Assembly: GCA_013397795.1 (NCBI GenBank)
Contig: VZTJ01000242.1
Span: 1,073,810 to 1,137,809 of the forward strand
Direction of reading: 5' to 3'
Length of the DNA stretch: 64,000 nt
From: Orthonyx spaldingii
Taxonomy: Eukaryota; Chordata; Aves; Passeriformes; Orthonychidae
Shown here: one piece after another, positions 31,335-42,690 of the stretch
Position numbering within the stretch: position 1 is the first letter of the stretch
Layout: every line of letters starts with the position of its first letter
Notes under the pieces: model-generated
Seen by the model: only the letters and a program-made list of their open reading frames with translations
The model's database searches: none
Told to the model about the DNA's origin: nothing
Made by a program: the position numbers and the translations under genes

Positions 31335-31620
31335 CAACACCCATCCCCCGCTGTCCCCCGCCCCGCCTTCCCCCGGCTGCCCGAGCAGCAAAAAAACATC
31401 CCAGCAGATCCCCGCGGGTGAGGAGGGCACCCAGCCGTGCTGCTGGCGGGTGTAGGTGTCCCGCGGGGCCACCAGGTGCCACTGCAGGGCAGGCACTGTT
31501 CCTCTGCAGGGCACCGCTGTTCCAGCGGAGGGCGGACACCGCTGTCCTGCTGCTGCCACGTGCCACGCGTTCTTCCTGTTGGTGCCTTTGGCCACTTGGG
31601 TAGCTCGCAGCCTTCTCGGA
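31335..31620. promoter_or_regulatory. orphan CpG-rich patch
   Basis: About 280 bp with many CpGs (CCCCGCCCCGCC, CCCGCGGG, CCCGCGGGG, CACGCG) in otherwise AT-rich DNA. It could be an unannotated promoter or enhancer, or a GC-rich exon. Overlapping frames on both strands look like GC artefacts, and no protein family is recognised. Confidence 0.45.
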
Positions 31621-34600
31621 AAGAGAGAACCTCCCTCAAAGCGATGTATGAGCTCTGCGTCTTATTCACCTGCGAAGAGTGAATAACCACCAGCCCTTGC
31701 TTGGGTGGTATCTCAGCTGAGAACTTGGGCAGGAAAATTAAAATACCCGGTCCTTCACGTGAGAAACAGCTTCTGACATAGTTAGTTGTGGTTCCTGCAC
31801 TGTCAGCCCGGGGAATCCTTCCTGATTGCTTGCATAAAACACAAGTGTTCTCTAGTATGTTTTGAAGGGGGTACTCAAAGCACTATTAATTTTCCCGTGA
31901 CATGTAGTCATGGGAATGATGTGCCCAGATACTTGTGAGGACGAGAAGTGAGTTAAGTGTTCAGACTTCTAGAAGAGGCAAGTCCAGGTAAATGTGAGCA
32001 CGAGTTAGTGGCTTTTATTATTCTGCGTTTATGGACTGGTGTTTCTTCACAATCCTCTTCCTACTACAAAGGCAAACACTGCCATTGTACTAGATTCAAG
32101 AAAGCATGAATTGTTAGCTCATGAACCATTTAATGGTTTATTTACAAATTCACACCAAACTGTGTGTTATTTAAATATTATTGCAAAAGACAGATGTGAA
32201 GAATGTTGCCATTCCATGACACCACTCCTGTAACTGACCATAGTCATGAGAACACTTCTATGGCATGAGCCTTCCATTGATGTGGATGCCTCTGGCACAA
32301 TGCAGTGAGACCTAACACCAAGCTTTAAACTGGGTTCAGAAGATAGTTCTCTGTTCAGGACAGATTTGTGGAGAGATACTGATGCTCTTTCTGCTCTGCT
32401 TTTGTGATCACCTGATGGTGCTGTATCTCTTGGATCCAGGGCAGTACTTGGTGACTGTATAAATAGTCCATATGGCCTTTAGGCTGTACCAGGAAGCTTT
32501 TTGAGGCACGTGGAGGGTATGTGGCATAGGCAGTCTACTGTCCTGTCTATGGTGTATACATACTCTGCGTTGCCTAACACAACAGAGGACTGAGTTTAAC
32601 AGCACTTGTGGCACGCAAAATCCTATGAATGTGGCCGTCCCCTTACTATCCTAAAAAACATTATGCTCCAAGAGATAGCAACTAATGGAAATAGTCCCTT
32701 CCAGTCCACTGCAGATTCTTTGGGGTGCAAGCATAATAAGCTAGCTGCAAAATGACAATGTCTGTGACAGCAACGAAGCACAAAAGGAGGAAAATGAAAA
32801 CATTTCAAGCGTACAACACTGTTACACATCCCACTGTGAGAGGCCCTATTTGCAAACATCTGGGCTTACTCCTGAGCAGTAGTAACATGCATTTTATTGA
32901 TCATTTAATACTCCATCAGTAGTTTTACATTAGTAATACTGTAATACCAAGTTAATATCAGTCTGTACATAATAATACAGTTTATTTACACAAATTAAGG
33001 AAATTGGTAAGTGCTGTTTTGCAAGCATTAAATATTATATGACTTCTCTTTTCACAAGTAGAATCCACAGGTCATTATTAATGTTCTCATATTCTGATTA
33101 GTATTCCACTCAGGATCAAACTGAAAAGTGACTGACCCTTATTCAGAATTTCCAAAGTTTAATTTGCAGTTAAAGTACTTCCTACAGCAGCAGATAGGAT
33201 TGTGTCATTAAATCAGTAAGATCTGTCCCATCTTCCCTGACATCTGCAGGGAGTTCTGTTTCTGCATGGTGTCCTGGTTGGTGACAAAACCCTTGGTTTC
33301 GCTTTCCCACAATCAATTCAGTCATTGAGTCTGGAGTTGCTTGTCTGCCATTGTCACCTGCACAGTTCTCACTGACAATTACCCTTCTGCCCCACCACTG
33401 TGTGTCTGCCTCCATGCAAGTGATGAAGTATGTACCAGGGATTCTTCATATGGTTTTTCTTACTTGTTACCTAAAAGGAGTAAAACCCCAGTATAATGGA
33501 CCCTTGGCAAATAAAAGAAAATGCCAGAAACTGCACGATAAAACACAACTAACAAATGGACCATTGGATGTTACTAAAGGAAAAAGTGTTTTAGTAAAGA
33601 ATTTGCCGTTTCCCTCCCATTTTGTCATTTGGTTTCTGACAGGCATATATAAAATCATTCAAAAGGATTACCTAAGATGACTGAAGCACACTTTACAGTG
33701 TTTATGAACATCTTCTGAGGAGAGCATGGTATTTAAATAAACAAGGTTGGGGAGGGGGAAGGGCTTCCTGCAATGGCCCCTCAAGGCTCAGGGCAATATT
33801 AAGATAAAAATTCCTATAGGTTTGGCAACATGCCTAGACACATAGGCAGTATGTGGGCATAGAAGTGCCTCTGCAGCCATTCCCTCTGCCATGAAGAGGC
33901 AGGTTTTGTTGCTGCCATACAGCTGGGCCTGGGTCCCCAGATGAGCGGATTGTGTTGTGCTGTAAGCTTACTCTCTGTGCCCAGGTACTGTGGTGCTCAA
34001 AATCGGGCAGAGAGGGTCAAGATAAGATTGATGGCTGAAGTGGCGGTTGGAGAAAGCAAGTCTGCTTTCTCCCCAGGTTGCAAGGAAATGACAGCGTTTG
34101 CTCAAACAAAGGGTGTACCAAGTGGTGATGGCGTGAGCTGAGAGGCAGTTGTCCTCTCCTGTTACACCAGGGACCTACTGGGTAACTGGGTACTACTGCA
34201 CAGGGAATCTTCTGCAGCAAGTCTATCTGGACAGATCTATTGGGTCTTGTTTAGTCTCAGCACCATGAAGCAGCAACCTGAAAAAAAAGGCTGAGTGGGA
34301 CGACACTTCACATGGACAGAGATCCTAAAAGAAAACTAGGCAAAATATGACCTTCATCTGCATTTGCTTGATAAACATCTTTGCCACATGCTCTGGGCAA
34401 TCTCTATTTTGCTTGCCATGATTTTAACTGCAGGTGGCACTCCTCATGACAAAGAAGCTATGAATCTGTGATAGTAACAGAATGAATAGAAGAAAATGAA
34501 ATTAAATGAAAATGGGGGGATGGGAAAGCAGGATTAAACTTTCCACCCTGCCCCCCTTCTTCAAGGGGACGTGTGTTGACTAATAGCTGAGCCTTTCTGA

Positions 34601-36616
34601 TGGAGAATTTAGATGTGTCAGTTTAACAAGGAGAGTCCTGATAAGAGGGGAAATTAATTTATCATGAAGATTTAAAGTATCATGTTTTATCATGATTTAA
34701 ATCAAAAAGCAGAGAGCTTCAATTTAAATTATTGCTTACATTTTGCTATGTGTGGGCTTTCAGGTTTTTTTTCCTCAAAGAAAGTCTGACTCTCATTTGC
34801 AGATAAAATCCAGCATATCTTTTGGCTGAGCTAGGGATACACTCAGGACCCACAGCTATTCTTCACTCATTTGCAAGGTTTAACATGTTTATTCAGATTA
34901 AATTTTTTTTCTTTCTTTATGATTCTGGAGGTTGATGAAGACCTATTTGCTTTTCCTAGTTAGTGGTTCCTGTGAACTTAATTAAACTTCTGGAAGGGAA
35001 CTGGGATTCAGTTAGCCTCCAAACAGCGTTTTAGCTGGGGTTTTGTATGTGTGAAGAAATGTACCTAAGTTCTTCTTTTTACTTTCATACTTTCATACTT
35101 TCATAGAGTGAATAATGCAAAAGGGAAGGTTTATCAAAACATGTCCAACATTTAAAACTAAGTGATTTATTGAACAAAAGTAATATGATCCTTAGGCAGT
35201 TATTTGAATTTAGCTCCTGGTCAGAATGACCTTCAAGATTTTAACAGTAATAAATCTCATTTTACGTCTTGTTTACATTCATAGATTAGAAGAGGAAAAT
35301 TAAACTTTTCTGCCCTTCCTTTTACCTTCCAGTTCTCAGCTCTGAACAGACAAATAAGTGATCCCAAATGAGGAAAATATTCTCTCTGCACTTTTGGAAG
35401 TGACTGTTCTCCCAAACTGACTTCACCTTTTCAAAACACCCTCTTCCCCAGGGCACAGTTAAGGATTTCCACTGGCTCAGGATTCCTTTATCTCTTCAAA
35501 CATCAGCTCTAGTTTTTTAAACTAAACTCACATAATTTAATATAAAGAAAAATTACTTCTATTTTCACGTACATAAATGAAAAAAAATGTAAGTCAATTT
35601 ATTTTCTACCTTCTGGTAGAGAGAAGGAAGGACTGGTGTTCCTTGCAACTGAGCTCTCCCAGAGAAACAGGTATGTTTTTTCTTCGGGCTCTTGTGAGAC
35701 CTGAGCAATGTAACGTGGAGGCAGCCTGGCCATGAGGAGCCCTCTGTGCTGTCACCCCTGGCAGTGCTGGACATGCTTCAGGTGAACCAATCCCGATAAA
35801 AGGCAAAGCTAAGGGATATACTCCAAGTCATCAAATCCTATGACTGTGTGTGCAGGAGTTGGGAACTGTTGCAGGGCAGGTGATTTCCATGGCAGACACA
35901 GCTGCAGCAGCATGGCAAGGACAGTGGTGATCACCTTCTGAAGCCCTGGCATTCATTGTACTGCCCACAAGTGATATGCCTCCCTGTGCTTTTCTGGCAG
36001 AGATTGCACCTTCCTGGCCCAAACCTTAATGAAAATCTGAAACCTTAATGTGAAATGGGAAGTGGTACTGACTGCCTACCATGACCTATTTCTGTGCTGA
36101 TGGATGAGAAGTTCATAAGCTAGCTTAGTATTGCCACAAGATGTGAGCCAATGTCTCAGCTCCTGGAATCACAAGGTAATAGTAGAACACCAAGTTTTCT
36201 TTTGTTTATTTTTCTTTTTAAGTGAAGGTTTTGAGAACATCTAGTTGGAGAGGAAACCTGACCTCCCCTGTTGTATGGTCTTTCCTTCACCCAGGCAGAG
36301 AGAACACATGCACTGCATTTTGAGAAAAGCAGTGAGTTATTTTCAGCAGCTGAGGCTGAGAAAAACAATTTCTCCACTTCCTTTAACAGAAATATGTAGC
36401 TTAACTTCAGCTGAGGGTCATGTGTAGAACATATAGGAAGCAGTACTTCACTGCAGCAGCAATAACTGCTTTTAAATTTTACTGGTCATATTAAAAGAAT
36501 ATCAGACTGAAACAGAAAATATTTATCTGGTGCCCAATGACCTAACTTCTCCCTTCTAAAAATGTGGATTATGAAGCATGAGTTTAGAAGGAGAAAGATA
36601 GTACAGAGAATATAGA
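31621..36616. other. intergenic, no gene seen
   Basis: AT-rich. It contains a perfect triple octamer (ACTTTCAT)3 at 35081-35104 and several CpG-poor stretches. No repeat family recognised. Confidence 0.55.
35081..35104. repeat. (ACTTTCAT)3
   Basis: Three perfect 8-bp units. Confidence 0.9.
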
Positions 36617-39600
36617 GTCATAGAATGACTTGGGTTGGAATTAACCTTAAACACCATCTAGTTTCAACCCCACCCACTATGAGCACGGACACCTTTCACT
36701 AGACCAGGTTGCCTAGAGCCCCATCCAGCCTGGCCTTGAGACACTTCCAGGGGTGAAGCATCCACAGCTTCTGTGGGCAACCTGTTCCAGTGCGTCACCA
36801 CCCTTACAGAATTTCTTCCCAACCGCTAATATAAATTCCACCCTTTTGAAAGATGAGTACAATGTTTCCCCTTTTCCAGTCACAGGGGTCTTCCCCTACT
36901 GCCATGACTTTACAAATACCATGCAGAGTGGCTTGGCAACTACATCAGCCAATTTCTTCAGGACTCTGCGATATATCTCATTGGGTCACAGACTTAGGTT
37001 CATTCAGGTTCCTCAGGTGGTCATAAGCCTGATCTTTACTTACTGTGGGAAGCACTTGACTTCCCCAATTCCCTCTTGCAGTTCATCTACTCAAGAAGTG
37101 TGGGAAGAGAGGTTGCCACTGAAGACTGAGGCAAAAATATATTGAGTACCTCAGCCTTCTCTTCATCCTTTATTACCAGTTTTCCAGCATTGTTCATCAG
37201 GGAAGGTACACTTTCTTTGACCTTCCTTTTCTGGTTAATATACATGTAGAAGCCCTTCCTGTTATTTTTTGTATCCCCTGCCAGATTCAGTTCCAACTTT
37301 GCTTCGGCCTTCCTCACCTCATCCCTATACAACCAGACTTCATGTCTACACTCTCCCAAGGTTATCTGTCCTTGTGTCTACTGTCTATGGATTGCCTTCT
37401 TTCCCTTTAGTTTAATCAGCTGTTCCCTCCCATCCCAGTCTCTTGCCTTCCTTGCCAGACTTCTTGCCTCTACTTGTACTCTATGGAAGGTGTCCTTAAA
37501 GATCTGCCAGCGCTGTTCTGCTGTCTTGTTCCTGGGAGGACAGTGTCCCAGTCTCTCTCCGTCTCCCACTGACTATATCCTTGAAGAGTTGGAAGTTTGC
37601 TTTCCTAAAGTCCAAGGGTGTAACTTTGCTCCTCACTTTACCCATATTCCTCGGGGCTGCAAACTCCATTTTGATCAGGCAGCCTGTAGTAGACACCAGC
37701 CATGAGGTTCTCTTTGTTGCCTCGGTCTCTTATCCTGACCGATCAGCTTGCAACTTGCTCATGGCTGTTCTTCAGGGACAGCTCTTCACACTCAATCCAA
37801 CTCTCGGTGTAGACAGCAATCCTGCTACCTCTCCTGTCTCTTCTGAGAAGCCTGTAGCCATTGATAGTTGCAATCCGGTCATGGGATTCATATCACCAAG
37901 TTTCAGTGACGGCAACAAGCTCACAACTTTCCAGTAGCATGGTGGTTTCCAGCTCCTGTTTGTTGTCCGTGCTGTGTGCATTGGTATAGAGGCACTTTGG
38001 TGGGGTTGTCAGTCACATCACCTTCCTAGAGGAACACTGTTTAATTCCTTTGAAATATTTCTTTGGTGTTTCCCTGTTGGCTTCTGTTACCTCAGGAGTC
38101 CCTGGCTTGTCTCTGTAAGACTCCAAGTGTGCTCTGGTGTGGCTCACACAGTTCGGAGTCCCTGGCAGACCACTCTCACTAGCACCCTGCCCCTCTAACC
38201 TTCCCATCTCATCCCACAGCTTGCCGGGGACAAATGAGCCCTAGTAGCTCCTGAGCAAAGACTCCTCGCTGAGAAAGTGTGGGGGCTGAGTCCCATCTGA
38301 TGCCAGCATGCCTAGTGCTGCATAGGCCTTTGATTGTCAAAACCACCAAAATTTTGATGGTGACACCAGCCACGGAGCCCATAATAGATTCAGCCAATGC
38401 TGCTGCCTTCAACTGTAACTATAGAGGAGAATATAATTTGTGTCCCAGATTTCCTTACTAAATGTCCCAAGATCCTGAAGATCTTTCTGATTGCCCTCAG
38501 ACTCTATGTTGCCACTTCATCAGCCCTAATGAGGAAGATCAGCATTGGGTAGTTGTCACGGGCCAAGTGGGAACTTCAGACAAGCCCTGCCTAAGCCTCA
38601 GATTTTGGCAGTAGTTTAAATGTAAGAAGTTACTCTGGCCAGCAAGTTTTAAGACTGGCAGATCAGGTCTATTTAAAAAAATGATTTATTTATTAAACAA
38701 ACAAGAGATAACAGAAGAAAGAACTTAATCAGAGTTACTTACTACACAGTATAAAACTAAAAAGGACTACTAGTAGATTGTAGCATAATATAAAACATTG
38801 CACTATATCAAGGTACCTATATTAAAGCCATCAAAAGAAATAGTATTGATTAGGAGTTAAATGTAACTTACCACCATAGTGACAATAATGTACACAGATT
38901 CCTTTCACTTAACGCCTGGGGAGTAACTGTGAAGTAAGCATCCCTACCCATGGAAGAAACTCCACACATTTCCAGGGAGAAATGTATAGAAGGTTTCTGC
39001 TTTGTGAAAGTTTGGTGTTGCTTTTATAATCATAAAGGGAGGTGTCTGTTGGTCAGAAATCCAGCTTATCTTTCCAGATCTCACTTTAGCAGCTGGGAGA
39101 TTCCAGACCAGTGTTAACCCCATGGCACCAAAATAACTCACTGCAAGACAGCTTGTCCTGTTTAAGTTATCTGACTGGTAAACAATCAGCAGATAAGCTC
39201 TTGTAGGGGGTGAGATGCCTTGCTCCAGTAGTAGTCTGGGGGCCTCACCAGGCTAGGAAGTTTCCTGCTGATGTCCTTAACCCAGGCCCCAGAGAGTCAT
39301 CAGACACCCCCTAGGCATTGGGCCCAGTCAGCATATTGGGTCTTCTGTTCCCCTTGGAGGGGAACTGCCTACAACTATAACCTGTGTTTTCTTCCTCTTG
39401 GGAGTTGCTGTAATATGGGGAAGTACACATTTCTAATTGTGGTGACACCTCTGGTGTTACCAGACTTTCATCCTCTTCATCGTTTTGCTGGTCTTCCATG
39501 TACAAAGGCTCATAATTTTGTGCAGAGGCACCTCACTGGGGGAGTGAGGTGGGTGAAGTACGATTTGCTTGCACCCCAAGCATGGACTACCCTCCATTCA

Positions 39601-39860
39601 CTCATTTCTTTATGACTACTATCTTCTTGCTGGAGGATGGACATAGGATTCCCTTGATCTTGCATTATTTCTGGTGCCTGCTCCTCTCATGGAAGCCAGA
39701 GCTTGGTTCCACCAGTCTATCACTCTTTCTGGTGCTCTAATACTCCTTGATCTTTGTACTTCATCCTGCAGCTCTGCTACCAGGCTGAACACCTGTTCAC
39801 ACCTGTCCATCTGAACACAAGTGACACAACTGCTATCTCTGTCACAATCCAGTGAAAAGC
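36617..39860 (-). mobile_element. long CR1 LINE remnant with ORF1 and ORF2 pieces, interrupted by a solo LTR
   Basis: Read on the minus strand from 39860 downward, the element holds four parts. First is an ORF1 start with a Cys motif and coiled coil (39619-39860), including EVQRSRSIRAPERVIDWWNQ. Next is an ORF1 esterase-like segment (38190-38553), with YYPMLIFLIRADEVAT and GVFAQELLGL. Then come the ORF2 endonuclease N-half (37690-37995), with NKQELETTMLLES and YRLLRRDRRG, and the endonuclease-RT linker (37087-37690), with KAEAKLELNLAGDT and KAEVLN. A short RT start (about 36910-36990), with RRVLKKLADVVAKPL, precedes the 3'UTR end (36617-36845). Stops, frameshifts and loss of the endonuclease C-half and most of RT make it non-functional. 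Confidence 0.88.
38554..39227 (-). mobile_element. solo LTR nested in CR1 ORF1, with 5-bp target duplication
   Basis: A 674-bp block with TGTCACGG at the left and ...TCCA at the right is flanked by GTAGT at 38549-38553 and 39228-39232. On the minus strand it has TATAAAAG (39021-39028) followed by AATAAA (complement at 38685-38690). CR1 ORF1 reading resumes across the empty site. No viral coding remains. Confidence 0.85.
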
Positions 39861-41879
39861 TTAGATATTCCCTACAGCCTGAAGCCTGGACAGCTGTGTG
39901 TTTTTTAGAGAGCTACATCCTTTTCCATGAGCGTAGATGAGTGGACAAGCTCCTCCCAAGAGAGCAATGGACACCAGCTGGGATTCTTGAGACCTTAGAG
40001 TAACTGAATAAACTGCTGCAAACCAGGTGCTGTAGAGATCAATAATTCCTGTTCCAGGGTGTATGGACACATGTTTTTAGCAAAACCAATAAACTACCAG
40101 ATTATTTCTTTCTCGACAGTAACACCTTAGGATTTGCAAGTAAATGCTGCTGCATGCTCTAGCTGATTTGCATTTGTTTAGCTGTTCCTGTTAGGAGCTC
40201 CAGCTCTCCTCCACCTCTGTGATTTCTTCTAGCTTGTAGCTCTGTAACTCCACAGTCAGTGTTGGGTCAGCTTGTACCTTTTGCAAGACTGTGTAGAACC
40301 ATAGGCAGCCCTCCTCCATATAAAAGAGTCAGCAGCTGCTTCGCACGAAAACCTGATTTAAATTTAGTGAAAGAAAAGGACTGAGTAAGCTTTCCATTAA
40401 CAAACCAGAAAAAACCCCAAAACAGCAGAAATAAAAGAAAAAGCAACCCAGCTTTAGATTATATTAAACAGAAAGATCTCTACTCCTTTCCTGTGCCAGT
40501 ACCTAAAAAAGTGCGAGGATAAAGCAGATCAGTTTTATCAACAGATCACAAATATTGATGCAGTTGCTTTGCTTTGCTGAGAGTAGTCTTTTTCACTATT
40601 TATCCATGACTACCCCATCTTCTGCCACCTCTCCTGTGTCCCTACAGCACTAATCTGCAGAAGGACTTTTCCTCCATAACCCCTGGGGTTCCTTAGCTTC
40701 ACTGTGCAGCATGTGCAGCTCAGCCAGCTTTCTGGAGATGCGATTTTCTCCTGTAGCTTATTGTGAGAGTATAAGGAAAAACTCGCAGAAGTAAACACAA
40801 GTGACAGACTTGGTATTTAGGTGTGTTTTTTAAAAAACTACCTCCACTCAATCCCCATATTTTTCAAGAGCCTTGAGGGTCCTGCCAGCACTCTGTGTTC
40901 TTTAAAACAGACAAATTGAGCTAGGCCCTGCTCCACTGTCTCACCCCATTCAGATCACAGTGTTCTCCTAAGATTTGTTAGAAATCCTGTTAAAATGACC
41001 CATGATGTTCAGAGCTATGGAGCTAAAGAGGCCAGTAGTCATTTTTCTGGGAGCCTTCACGTAGTGTAAAAAAGCTCAAAGTGCCCTGTAAGCTGCTGTC
41101 ACAAAGATGTCAGGCTTACAGCATGCTTGAAGAAATCCAGGACATCTACTTGGACATGCAAAGCACTGAATGGAAAGAATATCTTTGAGGCCAGACTTCC
41201 ACTGTCAGGGTCACATCAAGAATAATCAGGAGGTTCCTGGGTACCTGGGCCATCACTAACACCCACTGATCATAAGGCAGACTCCTTTGCGACACTGCAC
41301 TGTTTCTCTAAGCTTCTTATGCCTTGGGAGATGAACTTTACTACTTCAGTGCTGAAACTGGAGACTGGAGGCTATGACCTCTCTGGTAGCGCTGTCTGAA
41401 ATCTGTCTTGTGTGAAGCTGAAGAGCCAGGACAGAAATTTAGACCCTCAAATTTTGGTAGGTGATGGTATAAGAAGTAGGTGGTAAGAATCCAGGACATC
41501 TTTCTGGAGAAGAAGAACCCATGCAGAAAGGATTGCGTGTCCCTCATCATAATGGAACTTTTCTGCTGGCACAGGAAATGAAAAATGTTGTAGAGAAGTG
41601 TGTCAGCTTTAAGCTGGAAGAAAGCACTTTTTTCAGACTGGCATGGCCTACAAGGTGGATTTGACTAACATTTGGTGTGTCCAAGTGTCAGTAGAGAAAT
41701 AGAGAGCACAATCACACTGAAAAATAAGTCACCTTCAATTCCAGCTGTTTGGTGTGTGCCAGGAACAGAGCAAGGGCGAACTTTACAAGTGCCAGTCTGC
41801 ATCAATGCCAGGAGCCTGAAAGCCTGAGAAGTACTGGGCTCCATAGTTAACAAGATATTAACAAATTCCTGTGACCAGA
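39861..41879. other. intergenic, no gene seen
   Basis: The first 200 bp could be the 5' leader of the CR1, but I cannot confirm it. Nothing else recognised. Confidence 0.5.
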
Positions 41880-42690
41880 TGGCATTCACTGGAGAACTGA
41901 GTGAGAGCTCAGGTGTGAACCCACTGATCTACTGCCTAAGGTGCATAAACTGTCGCTGCAAACAACAAGGGTCTCAGGTGGCTGTTGGAACTACCAAACA
42001 ATGGATGACTTACACTCCTAAGAAGATTAAAAGTCTACGGTCAAGAATAAAATCACAGAGCACATGGCTAAACACAGTGTACTGAGAAATAACCAGCATG
42101 GTTTTGTAAAGCTGTGTACTGCCCCATTTGCCTGATGGGTCTTTGTGGAAGGTCCTCCAGAAACATGTGCTGGCACCAGTTTATTCAGCATGTCCATCAA
42201 AATGCTGGAAAATTATGTAAATGGGAATATCTAAAGCATTTTGAGCAGAGAATGCAGGTCTTGTCCCTTGTCTCCAAGAAAGCATGCTGGATACAGAGAA
42301 TGGGAAGACAAGAGTAATTAAAATGTCTGTGGAGATGAAAAAGTTACTTTCAAAGAACACTAAAAAGGTAGGATCTATTAGTCTGGGACTGAACTGAAGT
42401 GTATGAGGCACATGCAAAATCAGTAAAGAGGAGCACAAGCTTAAAGTCGAACCATGGTTCATCAAATCCTGCAACACTGAATCCAAGGGGGACAGTTTAA
42501 AACAAGAACGAAACTGCTTCTATACAGAAGGGAAGGGAATTTTTGGAATTTGCTGGCAGAAGAGGTTGTAATAGCAGACTGTCTCACAAAGAACTGGAGA
42601 GAGTCATGTAAGGGAATGGGCTTTTGCCTTGTGCTGATGCAGCATTTCCTACTGCCACATCTGGACACATGGTATTAGCCAAAAGGACTA
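41880..42690 (+). mobile_element. old, diverged CR1-type LINE fragment
   Basis: Weak but ordered similarity to the ancient amniote CR1 lineage: GGTCAAGAATAAAATCACAG...CAGCATGGTTTTGTAAAG (RT region), then near 42540-42660 the 3' end GGAATTTGCTGGCAGAAG and GATGCAGCATTTCCTACTGC. Much more diverged than the other CR1 copies here. Confidence 0.5.
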
